From an uncultured Gammaproteobacteria bacterium (lineage in GTDB: Bacteria > Pseudomonadota > Gammaproteobacteria > Steroidobacterales > XN24): a stretch of DNA of 64,000 nt. The first letter of the stretch is position 1, and each line of letters opens with the position of its first letter. Positions 32,526-41,849 of the stretch are shown here, one piece after another. The position numbers and the translations under genes are program-made. Under the pieces are notes generated by a model, which worked only from the letters and a program-made list of their open reading frames with translations, searched no databases and had not been told where the DNA came from. The stretch is taken from positions 21,076 through 85,075 of the forward strand of contig CAMYOC010000028.1 of NCBI GenBank assembly GCA_947259915.1, read 5' to 3'.

Positions 32526-35075
32526 TCAGGCTTCGCCGCCCACATCCAGGGCACGATCGATCGCGTGGATCAACGCCACCCGATGGGCGCGGGTTTGCCG
32601 ATCCGGCGACGCGGCCGAATCGAGCCGGCGGCGGGTCTCGATCAGCTCATATAGCGCCAGCGATCGACTGGCACCGTCGTAGCCGCCGGCATTCCCCGGC
32701 GCAGCGATGGCAGTGAGCCGATCCACATAAGCCCGCTGCAGGTTCTGACGGAAGCCGTTGACGCTGCCACCCAGATCAGCGGCGAACACGGCATCGCTCA
32801 GATCAGCGAAGACCTCGGCCAGCGGGTACTGGTTGCCATAGAGCACGCTGTCACCGATCCTGGCCAGCACCACCGGATTGAGCAGGTGATCAAACATCCC
32901 GCTTTGAATCGTCAACACGGTGGCATGGATCTTCGGATCCTCGGTCTTGCCATAAAACTCGAATCCACGACGCTGCACCTGCAGATGACGATAGAGCTGC
33001 GCCGAGCCGGCGAAAGCATCGGGTGCGAACAGACGCTGCGCGATAAAGTCCATGGCCCGGCGCTGTTCACCGCGGCTCACTGGCCGGAACGGCTCCGTGG
33101 CACCGGGCTGATCACCCACCGCGCGATCGACAATGATGCCGCCGACATAGCGGGAGACCACAATCGCCTGGCGCTGCAGATCCACCATCAACATCGTGTG
33201 CGCATTGACCAGATCGCTGTAGGTCTGCCCCGGCTTGCGATACTTGTCCAGCAGCCCACCCATGGTCACATCGACCAGATCAAAGCGGTCGGCTGCATAG
33301 CGGATAGCATCGCTGCTGTAGTCGAAGATCATGATGGTCGGATCGATGCCGGCGCCCGGGTTGCGCATGTCATCGCCATCATTGCCAAAGGCGAGCTCGG
33401 GCTGCGTGGACCGCGCCAGTATCGTCTGCAGACGCGCGGCCTCTTCCGCCGGGTCGTCAACCGCCTCGGAGTACCCATACTCGATGGCCCAATGGTCATA
33501 GGGGCCGGGGACCATATCGAAATAGAGTCCCTGCTCTGTCCCCGGCGGCGCCAGCGCGGGACCGGTGTAGTCCATCACCGAGCCCTTGAGCCCGCGCGCC
33601 CGGGTGATCTCCGGATCGTAGAGCTCATCCGGCGTCAGCATCTGACTGGCGCGGAAATTGTGGTTCAGACCCAGCGTGTGGCCGACCTCGTGCAGCGCCA
33701 GCTCATAGAGCGATTGTTCGAGCATCTCGCTCTCTTCCCCGGGCCCGCCGTCACGGGCCACCAGCATCGCCTGTCCGGCGATCCGCGCCGCAGCGATATG
33801 CGCCCCGGCGCTGCAGAATCCGCCCTTGGGATGGCGGGCGGCGGCCGAGCCTTCGCTAAACAACACGTCCGCGCGCAGGCGATTGGTCACCCAGGCATGA
33901 TCCAGCATGATGTCGGAGCCGAGGATCTGCCCGGTCCGCGGATTGGCAAACGTCGGTCCATAGCCGCCGAACGGTGGTGTCGGCGAAGCCTGCCAACGGA
34001 TCACGTTGTAATGGATGTCTCCGGCGTCCCAGTCAGCGTCATCGGGCTGGATGCGCACTTCCACTGCGTTACGGAAACCCGCGGTTTCGAAGGCGGCATT
34101 CCAGGCCAGCGTGCCGTTCATGATCGCGTCCCGATACTCCTCGGGCATGGTGTTCTCCAGCCAGAACACGATCGGCTCGACCGGCTCGGACAACGCCGCG
34201 CCAGGATCTTTTTTCTGCAGCTGCCAGCGCCGGATCACGTCGCGCCAGGGTGCCGCGCTTTTGTCCGCCATCTCGTTAACAGGCGTCGAGAAATAGCCGA
34301 TCCGTGGATCGTCGCGGCGCGGCTCATAGCCATTGTCAGGCAGACGCACGAAGCTGTGCTGAAAGCTGATGCTCAGATAGCGAGCGTCGGTGATCTCCAT
34401 TTCACCGGTGAAAACCGGGGCTGGATTTTCGTACACGTATTGGACAAAGAAATCGGCATTGTCCGGATAGGAACGCACCTGCAGGAACCTGGTCTTTTCC
34501 TCGCTCAGCCCACCTAGGTCCAGAGATTGTCCCGGCTCCGCCTTCGGATCCGGGGTCGGCTTGATCTGGGTCAGCGACTCGTTGAGAAACACCGGAGCGG
34601 CGTCGATCAACACTGCGCCTGTCTCCTCATCCTCGGCCAGGACCGCAGAGACTGCCAGCACCGCCGGACTGATGTTGGCGTCGGCGGCACGGCTCAGCGG
34701 GCTCTCCGGGTCGACATAGAAGTTCACGTTCTCCTTGATGAACTCCACCTGCTTGTAATGCCGCTTGATGGTGAGGATGGCGTCCGAGCCTTCGTAACGG
34801 CCGCGAAAGCGACCGCTCTCGAGCGGCGCGTCCTGGGTGGTGGCGACATACAGATACTCGTGGTCGAAGTCCTCGGGTTCGATCAGCATCCGCACCTCGC
34901 CGGTATCCTTGTCGACAAACAGCGTGAACAAGCCATCGAAACGGTCGCTGTTCCCGGTGAGGCTGGCGACGGTCGCTGTCTCTTCGCCACCCGCCTCAGA
35001 CGCGGCTTGCTCGGGATCACCGCAACCGGCCAGGCCGATCAGCAGCAGGAAAGACATCAGGATTTTGTTGCTCAT
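32526..35075 (-). CDS. Large zinc metalloprotease lipoprotein (DUF5117/DUF4953-like)
   Basis: The 849-residue protein has a lipoprotein signal ending LIGLAGCGD (Cys near residue 18). It carries an extended zinc motif ALHEVGHTLGLNHNF near residue 465, the HExxHxxGxxH of metzincin-like enzymes, followed by SVMDYTGPAL, which fits the Met-turn. The N-terminal region around DGLFTLFVDKDTGEVRMLIEP and the length match the DUF5117/DUF4953 zinc-dependent metalloproteases. It is expected to act at the cell surface or periplasm. Its neighbour is another lipoprotein metallopeptidase, separated by about 100 bases. Confidence 0.9.
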   Translation of the reverse strand: MSNKILMSFLLLIGLAGCGDPEQAASEAGGEETATVASLTGNSDRFDGLFTLFVDKDTGEVRMLIEPEDFDHEYLYVATTQDAPLESGRFRGRYEGSDAILTIKRHYKQVEFIKENVNFYVDPESPLSRAADANISPAVLAVSAVLAEDEETGAVLIDAAPVFLNESLTQIKPTPDPKAEPGQSLDLGGLSEEKTRFLQVRSYPDNADFFVQYVYENPAPVFTGEMEITDARYLSISFQHSFVRLPDNGYEPRRDDPRIGYFSTPVNEMADKSAAPWRDVIRRWQLQKKDPGAALSEPVEPIVFWLENTMPEEYRDAIMNGTLAWNAAFETAGFRNAVEVRIQPDDADWDAGDIHYNVIRWQASPTPPFGGYGPTFANPRTGQILGSDIMLDHAWVTNRLRADVLFSEGSAAARHPKGGFCSAGAHIAAARIAGQAMLVARDGGPGEESEMLEQSLYELALHEVGHTLGLNHNFRASQMLTPDELYDPEITRARGLKGSVMDYTGPALAPPGTEQGLYFDMVPGPYDHWAIEYGYSEAVDDPAEEAARLQTILARSTQPELAFGNDGDDMRNPGAGIDPTIMIFDYSSDAIRYAADRFDLVDVTMGGLLDKYRKPGQTYSDLVNAHTMLMVDLQRQAIVVSRYVGGIIVDRAVGDQPGATEPFRPVSRGEQRRAMDFIAQRLFAPDAFAGSAQLYRHLQVQRRGFEFYGKTEDPKIHATVLTIQSGMFDHLLNPVVLARIGDSVLYGNQYPLAEVFADLSDAVFAADLGGSVNGFRQNLQRAYVDRLTAIAAPGNAGGYDGASRSLALYELIETRRRLDSAASPDRQTRAHRVALIHAIDRALDVGGEA

Positions 35076-35174
35076 TGAATGCTCTCTGGATCAACGATTC
35101 AGACAAGACGGCTTCCGGGCCGGCAACCCCGGTGCCATGGATAAAACGGCCGCGATGGCGGCCAGGATCGACGC

Positions 35175-37211
35175 TTACCAGATCTTGGCCCGATCCTCCG
35201 GCGCACGGTAAAGCGCGTCTCCCTCACCCACGCCGAACGCGGCGTAAAACTCCGGCATGTTGCTCAGCGTACCGATGACCCGATACGGACCGGGCGAATG
35301 GGGATCGCTCAGTAATTTCTCCCGCAGATAGCCCTCGCGGGCCTTGGTCCGCCAGATGCGTGCGAATCCAAAAAAGAACCGCTGATCGCCTGTATAGCCG
35401 TCGATCACCGGCGCCTCGCGGCCGCCGAGCGAGCGCTTATAAGCACGGTAGGCAATGGTCAGCCCGGCCAGGTCAGCGATGTTCTCGCCGAGGGTGAGCT
35501 CACCGTTTATGGGCACGCCGTCGATGGGCTCGTATTGGGCGAATTGCTCAACCAGCCGGGCCGCGCGGGTCTCGTATCTCTCGGCGTCTTCCGGCGTCCA
35601 CCAGTCCCGGTTCTCGCCTTTTTCGTCGACCTTGCGTCCCTGATCGTCAAACGCGTGGCTCATCTCGTGGCCGATACCGGCGCCGATGGCGCCGTAGTTG
35701 ATCGCGTCGTCCGCCTCGGTATCAAAAAACGGCGGCTGCAGGACACCGGCCAAAAACACCAGCTCGCCGGCGGTCGGCCGATAATAGGCATTCACGGTGT
35801 GCGTAGGCCGCCCGAATTCTCCGTCCTTGGGTCCGTCGACCAGCTCACGAAGCTTGGTGTCGAAAGCAAAATGCAGACCGCGGATCTTGTTACCGATCAG
35901 GTCGTCCGGGCGCATCTGCAGACCCGCATACTCACGCCAGGTACCCGGATAGCCGACGTAGACGGTCAAGGCATCGAGCTTGCGCTTCGCCTGCGTGCGG
36001 GTCTCTGCGGACATCCATTCCAGTTCGTCCATGGACTCGCGGAATGCCGCACGGAGATTGTCGATCATCGCCTCGGTGCGGACCCTGGCCGAGTCGGGGA
36101 AGTAGTGTTCCAGATAGATCCGCCCCAGCGCGTCGCCGAGGATGCCGTTTATGTTGTTCAACGCAAACTGCCAGCGCTCGAGCGGTTTCTCCTTGTCGCG
36201 CAGGGCCTTGCCATAGAATTGGAAGTTGGCGTCAGCGTAGTCATCACCGAGCTGGTTGGAGAAGCTGTTGATCAGCTTGAAACGCAGATAGGAGCGCCAC
36301 AACTCGATCTCGGTGGCGGCGAATATTTCACCAAAGCCGGTAAAGAAACTGGGCGTGCCGATAACGACCTGTTGCTGATCGCCCAGACCCGCCGAGCCCA
36401 GATAGGCGGCCCAGTCAAAGCCCGGCACCATCGCCTCCAGGCCGGCGCTATCGGTTAGATTGTAGGTGGCGATGCGGTCCCTGAGCTTCTCTTGCGGCCA
36501 GTGGATCTCTGCAAGACGCGTCTCCAGTTCCATAATCCGGGGCGCCGCCTCGGCGGCTTCGATCTGGCCAGACAGGCTGAGGATCGTCTTGACGTAATCC
36601 ACGTAGGCTGCGCGGATCTCCGCGAACTTCTCGTCATCTTTCAGATAGTAGTCCCGGTCCGGCAGACCCAGCCCACCCTGCCAGAAATAGAACAGACTGC
36701 GGCGGGTGTCGCCGCGATCCCGGTCGACGTAGTAGGCGAACGGATGTTCGATATCCATACGGATAAATTGGCCGAACAGTCGCAGCACGTCATCGTGGGT
36801 CCGCGCATCGTCGATGCTCGAAAGCATTGCTGCCAGCGGCTCTAGCCCGAGTTCGTTCGCCCGCGCCTGGTCCATATAACTGGTGTAAAAGCTCCCGATC
36901 AGCTGCCTGTCGCTGCCCTGGGACGCGTCGGCGCTCGCGGCCTCCTCGAGAATCGTCTTGAGCCGCTTTTCGTTGCGCTCATGGACCTCAACAAAGGCGC
37001 CGTACGAAGCACGCTCGGGCGGAATCCGGGTACTGTCCAGCCAGCCGCCGTTCACGAAACGGTAGAAGTCATCCTGCGGGCGGACAGTGCCATCGACGGC
37101 GTCGAGGTCCAGACCGGAAGACATTGGTGCTGACACCGGCGGCTCCGGCGTTCGGCTATCGCAGCCGGTCAGCGCTGTCAGAACGACGGCAAGGCATAAC
37201 AAACGAGTCAT
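35175..37211 (-). CDS. M13-family metallopeptidase lipoprotein (neprilysin/PepO-like)
   Basis: The 678-residue protein begins MTRLLCLAVVLTALTGCDS, a lipoprotein signal with Cys17. The mature enzyme has the M13 N-terminal DFYRFVNGGWLDSTRIP, NAYYRPTAGELVFLAGVLQPP, the zinc site GIGHEMSHAFDDQGR and the third ligand in GENIADLAGL, and ends in RAKIW; M13 members typically end in a short -W motif. The start at 37211 has a GAGGG ribosome site, and upstream sequence in the frame is not protein-like. It probably degrades peptides in the envelope. Confidence 0.94.
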   Translation of the reverse strand: MTRLLCLAVVLTALTGCDSRTPEPPVSAPMSSGLDLDAVDGTVRPQDDFYRFVNGGWLDSTRIPPERASYGAFVEVHERNEKRLKTILEEAASADASQGSDRQLIGSFYTSYMDQARANELGLEPLAAMLSSIDDARTHDDVLRLFGQFIRMDIEHPFAYYVDRDRGDTRRSLFYFWQGGLGLPDRDYYLKDDEKFAEIRAAYVDYVKTILSLSGQIEAAEAAPRIMELETRLAEIHWPQEKLRDRIATYNLTDSAGLEAMVPGFDWAAYLGSAGLGDQQQVVIGTPSFFTGFGEIFAATEIELWRSYLRFKLINSFSNQLGDDYADANFQFYGKALRDKEKPLERWQFALNNINGILGDALGRIYLEHYFPDSARVRTEAMIDNLRAAFRESMDELEWMSAETRTQAKRKLDALTVYVGYPGTWREYAGLQMRPDDLIGNKIRGLHFAFDTKLRELVDGPKDGEFGRPTHTVNAYYRPTAGELVFLAGVLQPPFFDTEADDAINYGAIGAGIGHEMSHAFDDQGRKVDEKGENRDWWTPEDAERYETRAARLVEQFAQYEPIDGVPINGELTLGENIADLAGLTIAYRAYKRSLGGREAPVIDGYTGDQRFFFGFARIWRTKAREGYLREKLLSDPHSPGPYRVIGTLSNMPEFYAAFGVGEGDALYRAPEDRAKIW

Positions 37212-37268
37212 AAGATCCCTCTGGACAGGGCCGAAAACGGCGCATCCTAGCAGATGCGGGGGCAGCCC

Positions 37269-37289
37269 GGATGCTGTGTCGCAGCATCC
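37269..37289. repeat. Inverted repeat between the M13 peptidase and bactofilin genes
   Basis: GGATGCTG and CAGCATCC are perfect eight-base arms around TGTCG, in the 210-bp gap between divergent genes. It lies 58 bases before the M13 start and about 130 before bactofilin. No T-run follows on either strand, so a regulator-binding dyad is more likely than a terminator. The rest of the gap shows no gene. Confidence 0.45.
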
Positions 37290-37421
37290 ATCTTCAGGCA
37301 TTGCCCGCTTTTTCTCAGGTGCGCCGGGTACTCGGACCGGACCGGGGCCAATCGAGTTCCCCCAAGCGGCGGGATCATGGCCTAGAATGCGGCTTCCATA
37401 CCCCTGATTCGGAGGCAAACA

Positions 37422-37817
37422 GTGGGCCTGAGCAATTTCAGACGGACGCGGGACGTGATCGGCGCGCCCGCCAGCATCATCGGCGAACACACGGAATTCA
37501 CCGGCCAGCTTACGGGTCAGGGCCATATATTGGTCAAAGGCACCGTCAAAGGTGACTCCGATCTCGACAGCGCGGTCACGATCGCTCCCGGGGGCCGCTG
37601 GGAAGGCTGTCTGAAGGCGACCGAGGTGATCGTTGCCGGTACCGTGGACGGGGACATCGACGCCCAGGGTAAAGCAGAAATCCGCGCCACCGCCCGGGTC
37701 AGCGGCAGCGTCACCGCCGCTCAGATCGCGATCGGCGAGGGCGCCCGGGTCGACGGCAAGCTGAGCACGCGGGACGCGGTCAAGCACTTTGCCGAGAAGC
37801 GGGCCGAGGACGACTAG
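37422..37817 (+). CDS. Bactofilin (polymer-forming cytoskeletal protein)
   Basis: The 131-residue protein starts at a GTG preceded by GGAGG. It has the bactofilin core of short beta-helix repeats: SIIGEHTEFTGQLTGQGHIL, KGTVKGDSDLDSAVTIAPGG, VIVAGTVDGDIDAQGKAEI and SGSVTAAQIAIGEGARVDG. Bactofilins polymerise without nucleotide into membrane-associated filaments that position cell-wall enzymes or polar structures. The N-terminus has no clear membrane helix. No peptidoglycan peptidase partner gene is next to it. Confidence 0.93.
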   Translation: MGLSNFRRTRDVIGAPASIIGEHTEFTGQLTGQGHILVKGTVKGDSDLDSAVTIAPGGRWEGCLKATEVIVAGTVDGDIDAQGKAEIRATARVSGSVTAAQIAIGEGARVDGKLSTRDAVKHFAEKRAEDD

Positions 37818-37829
37818 ACCCGGCGGCGC

Positions 37830-38237
37830 TCAGGCCAGCAATAGACGAGTCGCCATCACCAGCATGACTCCCCACTGGCCGAGAAACAGCAAAAAGCGCA
37901 GATTTACCGCTGGATTGCTACTCGACGCCACATGGACGAGGGACTGCCCGATCCGCAGATAGAGCACGATCATGGCCAGGTCGTCGGTCAGAGACTGCTG
38001 CCCGGTGCCCAGCGCCACCGCAATCAGGGCGCCGAAAATAGGCAGGTTCTCATAGCAATTGGCATGAGCCCGGCACAGACGGCGAGAGAAGTCGGAGACA
38101 TCGGCGCCACCGGGGTCGAACTTGTTGGGGGCTCGCCTGCCGGTAAATACAAGCGACACCCGGAGCATGCCGATCGAAAGGACCAGCAACAGGGTCCAGG
38201 CGGCAAATCCGGTCAAAGCAACAGCTGAAGCACCCAT
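37830..38237 (-). CDS. MAPEG-family membrane protein
   Basis: The 135-residue protein has four hydrophobic segments and the MAPEG family features RRAPNKFDPGGADVSDF, RAHANCYENLPIFGALI and a third helix with LYLRIGQSLVHVA. MAPEG proteins include membrane glutathione transferases; the bacterial function is usually unknown. The ATG at 38237 is chosen because GGAGG stands nine bases ahead; the in-frame GTG upstream lies within that ribosome site. It ends 12 bases after the convergent bactofilin gene. Confidence 0.88.
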   Translation of the reverse strand: MGASAVALTGFAAWTLLLVLSIGMLRVSLVFTGRRAPNKFDPGGADVSDFSRRLCRAHANCYENLPIFGALIAVALGTGQQSLTDDLAMIVLYLRIGQSLVHVASSSNPAVNLRFLLFLGQWGVMLVMATRLLLA

Positions 38238-38466
38238 AAATCTCACCCTCCTGGCAACCGTTCAAAACCCCTGGCAGGAGCGGATTATGCCGCAGCGCGG
38301 CTGGCATCGCCGACCGGTTTATGTTTTCCTGAGGGTTCGAAAAATCACCGCGAGTGCAAAAGACGGTGAACATGGCGCGCCAAACCGCAGGTCGGCCACA
38401 GCCGGCCCACCCCGGGGCCAATGATTCCAGGATCTGGACCAGGCCCCCCTCCGGGAGTGCGGCCTG

Positions 38467-40812
38467 ATGAAACCCAGGTTGCTCGCCAGCTTTATCGCCA
38501 CGCTGGTCGTGGCGCTGGGTCTGCCGGTTCTCTATCTCGCCGTACATTATGTAGAAACCGTACGAGATACGGCCCGGATCAGCGCCGACCGGACGCTATC
38601 GGCAGATGAGGAGAGTCAGCAGCGGCGCGCGTCGGATCTGGCTCGGGCCATGGCGGTATTCCTGTCCCGCCGCGGCGACTGGTCCCCGGGTATTGAAGCA
38701 GACCTGGCCAGGATGCTGCCCGTCGAAAGCGGAGCGGTGGCCGAAGTGCTCGCGCCCGACGGCGAGAGTCTGATCCGGACGGCACCCCGGACCGGCTCCC
38801 CCCTGGCCGGCGAGGCCATGGTCAACAGCGGCCCGGCAGCCGGTGCCCGGGTCATCGTTGAGTTGCCCAAATTCGCGGCCGGAATCGAGCCGGAAATGCT
38901 GGAATCGGACATCGGCCTGCGCCTCAGACAACTGCTGCGTGGCGCGGCCGCCGCCGCCGGCGGCGGGCTGTTGATCGGCCTGCTGTTCAGCCTGGTCCTC
39001 CTCCGCCGACGCACGGTAGCGGCGGATCCCAAGGCCGAACCGCCGGAAACCGCCGCGCAATCCGCAGCCTCAGCGCCGCCGGCCGTACCGGCTGACCCGG
39101 CGACACCGATCGAACCACAGTCGGGTCAATTGCACCACGCGTTCCTCGACACGGTGCTGGATCGGATGGAAGAGGCCGCCGTGCTGCTGACTACGAAACT
39201 CGAAATCACCCGCGCCAACCCGGCCGCGTGCCGACTGCTCGGCTATGAGTCACAGGAACTGCACGGTCAGGCCCTGTGCGACCTGATTGCGGGCGGGGCC
39301 GGCAGCATGCTGGGCGACGATCAACGACTCCTCGAGGACGGGGAATCGGCGTTACTGAGCAAGACCGGCCAACCGGTGTCCGTACAATTCAGCTCGGTGA
39401 CCGGCGTGGCCGGCAGCCCCGGCATACTGCTGTTGCGCAGCATCACCGAAGACAAGCTGTCGAAGAAACGCATCCAGTATCTGACCCGCTACGACGCATT
39501 GACCCGGGTCGCCAATCGGATGCAGTTCCAGCACAAACTGCAGCAGGCCATGGCCAGGGCACAGCGCAACAACGTGCGCCTGGCTCTGCTCTATCTGGAT
39601 CTGGACCGGTTCAAGGACGTCAACGACACCTTTGGCCATCCGGTGGGAGACCGCAGCCTCGAGATCACTTCCAGACGGATCGTGGACGCGATGGATCGCG
39701 GCACGCTCATCGGCCGCCTGGCGGGAGACGAGTTCGCCATCCTGATCGAGAACCTGCCGCTGAATGATTCGCCAAAGCCAGCGCTGGCCGCTACTTCGCG
39801 GATGCTCCTGGACCATATAGCGCGCGAGTTCTATATCGAAAAACAGGAGCTGGTCGTCACCGCCAGCATCGGTATCGCCATCTGCCCCAATGACGCCGAC
39901 AACGTGGTCGACCTGATCCGCAATGCGGACGCCGCGATGTATCACGCCAAGCAGGCCGGCGGTAACACCTACGGCTTCTATGCACCGGAGATGAATGCCG
40001 ACGCGGTGGATCGGCTGATGATCAAGAGCGAGCTGCGCCGTGCGCTGGAGCGCAAGGAATTCCAGGTCCGTTACCAGCCCAGGATCGACCTGCGCGACGG
40101 CCGCGTCACCGGTGCCGAGGCGTTGTTGCGCTGGCGCCATCCGAAACGCGGCGAGGTACCGCCGTCGGTGTTTATCCCGATGGCCGAGGACAGCAGTCTG
40201 ATTTTCGACATCGGCGCCTGGGTGCTGGATCGGGTCTGCCGCGACTATTCCCACTGGCAGAGCCGGCTGGCCTGGCCCGGCCGGGTGTCCGTCAATCTGT
40301 CGCTGCAGCAGCTGCGGCAACGTGATTTTATCCAGCGCATCGAGAACACCTTCGAGCGCCACAAACTGACGCCTTCGTGCATGGAGTTCGAGATCACCGA
40401 ATCGACCCTGATGAAAGACGGTGAGGCGACTTTGCGCATGCTCGACCGGCTCTACCAGCTCGGACTGCATCTCTCGATCGACGACTTCGGCACCGGTTAT
40501 TCGTCGCTCAGCGCCCTGCAGCACTTCCCTATCGGTACGCTCAAAATCGACCAGTCCTTCGTCCACGGCGCCGACCACGACGACGAGCCGGCAACCATCG
40601 TCACCACCATCATCAGCATGGGACAAAACCTGCGCATGGACGTGGTTGCCGAGGGCGTGGAGACCCAGCAGCAGCTCGACTTTCTGCGCACCCACGGCTG
40701 TCACTACGGTCAGGGCCATCTGTTTGGCCATCCGCTCAGCAGCGAGGAATATCTCCAGCTCCTGACCGAGCAGCAAGACGGCCAGACCCTGCACGCCGCA
40801 CTCTTCGCCTAG
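38467..40812 (+). CDS. Membrane PAS-GGDEF-EAL signalling protein
   Basis: The 781-residue protein has two membrane helices (near residues 8-28 and 160-180) around a periplasmic sensor region, a PAS domain (about 220-330), a GGDEF domain from RYDALTRVANRMQFQ with the intact site RLAGDEFAIL, and an EAL domain with AEALLRWRHP, the Glu in EITES, DDFGTGYSSL, LKIDQSF, VAEGVE and GQGHLFGHPL. Both catalytic sets look complete, so it could make or break c-di-GMP depending on the signal. It is divergent from the MAPEG gene across a 229-bp gap in which no gene is seen. Confidence 0.94.
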   Translation: MKPRLLASFIATLVVALGLPVLYLAVHYVETVRDTARISADRTLSADEESQQRRASDLARAMAVFLSRRGDWSPGIEADLARMLPVESGAVAEVLAPDGESLIRTAPRTGSPLAGEAMVNSGPAAGARVIVELPKFAAGIEPEMLESDIGLRLRQLLRGAAAAAGGGLLIGLLFSLVLLRRRTVAADPKAEPPETAAQSAASAPPAVPADPATPIEPQSGQLHHAFLDTVLDRMEEAAVLLTTKLEITRANPAACRLLGYESQELHGQALCDLIAGGAGSMLGDDQRLLEDGESALLSKTGQPVSVQFSSVTGVAGSPGILLLRSITEDKLSKKRIQYLTRYDALTRVANRMQFQHKLQQAMARAQRNNVRLALLYLDLDRFKDVNDTFGHPVGDRSLEITSRRIVDAMDRGTLIGRLAGDEFAILIENLPLNDSPKPALAATSRMLLDHIAREFYIEKQELVVTASIGIAICPNDADNVVDLIRNADAAMYHAKQAGGNTYGFYAPEMNADAVDRLMIKSELRRALERKEFQVRYQPRIDLRDGRVTGAEALLRWRHPKRGEVPPSVFIPMAEDSSLIFDIGAWVLDRVCRDYSHWQSRLAWPGRVSVNLSLQQLRQRDFIQRIENTFERHKLTPSCMEFEITESTLMKDGEATLRMLDRLYQLGLHLSIDDFGTGYSSLSALQHFPIGTLKIDQSFVHGADHDDEPATIVTTIISMGQNLRMDVVAEGVETQQQLDFLRTHGCHYGQGHLFGHPLSSEEYLQLLTEQQDGQTLHAALFA

Positions 40813-40859
40813 GCCGACAGCGCCTCGCGCCGCTACACTTTTGGCAGGAGGCAATCGTC

Positions 40860-41849
40860 GTGAGAGCCATGGTGCTTCGCCAGCCCGGGCGGCCCCTGGA
40901 GCTGGAACAACGCGCGGACCCGGAACCCGGCGCAGGGCAGGTGCTGCTGCGGGTGCGGGCCTGCGCCGTGTGCCGCACCGATCTGCACCTGGTCGATGGC
41001 GAGCTGCCCGATATCCCCCTGCCGATCATCCCCGGTCACGAGATCGTCGGTGAAGTGCTGCGGGCGGGACCGGACGTGAAATGGCGACCCGGCCAGCGTC
41101 TGGGCGTGCCCTGGCTGGGCTACGCCTGCGGCCATTGCGGATTCTGCGAGGATGCGCGGGAGAATCTCTGTGACGAGGCTCGTTTTACCGGCTACCAGCT
41201 GGATGGCGGGTTCGCTGACCGGGTGCTGGCCGATCAGCGTTTTTGCTTCCCGATCGACGCGGCCTACAGCGATGTCGCCGCCGCGCCGTTGTTGTGTGCG
41301 GGTCTGATCGGCTATCGCTCGCTGGTGATGGCTGGCGACGCCCGGGAACTCGGCATCTACGGATTCGGAGCCGCCGCCCATATCGTCGCCCAGGTCGCCC
41401 TGTGGCAGCAGCGCCGCGTCTACGCTTTCACCCGGCCCGGCGACGCGGCGGCTCAGGCTTTCGCGCGCGAGCTTGGCGTGACCTGGGTCGGAGATTCGGA
41501 CGCAACGCCACCGCAGCTGCTGGACGCGACAATTATCTTTGCGCCGGTGGGCGCGCTGGTGCCCCGGGCGCTGGCGGCGGTACGCAAAGGCGGCGTCGTG
41601 GTGTGCGGTGGCATCCACATGTCAGACATCCCGAGCTTCCCCTACTCCCTGCTATGGGGCGAGCGGGTGTTGCGTTCGGTGGCTAACCTGACGCGGCAGG
41701 ACGCGCTGGAGTTCCTCGAACTGGCGCCCCGGGTGCCGGTCCGTACCCATACCGTCAGCTATCCGCTGGAACAGGCCAACCAGGCGCTGGCCGATCTGCG
41801 CGAGGGCCGCTTGAGCGGCGCCGCCGTGTTGACCATGGACCAGGCCTAG
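40860..41849 (+). CDS. Zinc-dependent alcohol dehydrogenase
   Basis: The 329-residue protein has the catalytic zinc residues in CAVCRTDLHLVDGEL and PGHEIVG, the four structural zinc cysteines in CGHCGFCEDARENLC, and a cofactor motif IYGFGAAAHIVAQVA (GxGxxxH). This matches the medium-chain AdhA-type alcohol dehydrogenases that oxidise simple alcohols with NAD. It starts at a GTG with AGGAGG at good distance. Its stop overlaps the stop of the convergent AttH-like gene (CTAG). No linked aldehyde dehydrogenase is present. Confidence 0.93.
   Translation: MRAMVLRQPGRPLELEQRADPEPGAGQVLLRVRACAVCRTDLHLVDGELPDIPLPIIPGHEIVGEVLRAGPDVKWRPGQRLGVPWLGYACGHCGFCEDARENLCDEARFTGYQLDGGFADRVLADQRFCFPIDAAYSDVAAAPLLCAGLIGYRSLVMAGDARELGIYGFGAAAHIVAQVALWQQRRVYAFTRPGDAAAQAFARELGVTWVGDSDATPPQLLDATIIFAPVGALVPRALAAVRKGGVVVCGGIHMSDIPSFPYSLLWGERVLRSVANLTRQDALEFLELAPRVPVRTHTVSYPLEQANQALADLREGRLSGAAVLTMDQA

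Noticed and set aside
32886..34517. Open frame of 543 codons on the plus strand opposite the DUF5117-type metalloprotease
   Set aside because: It is a shadow frame of a gene with a lipobox and an intact extended zinc motif on the other strand.
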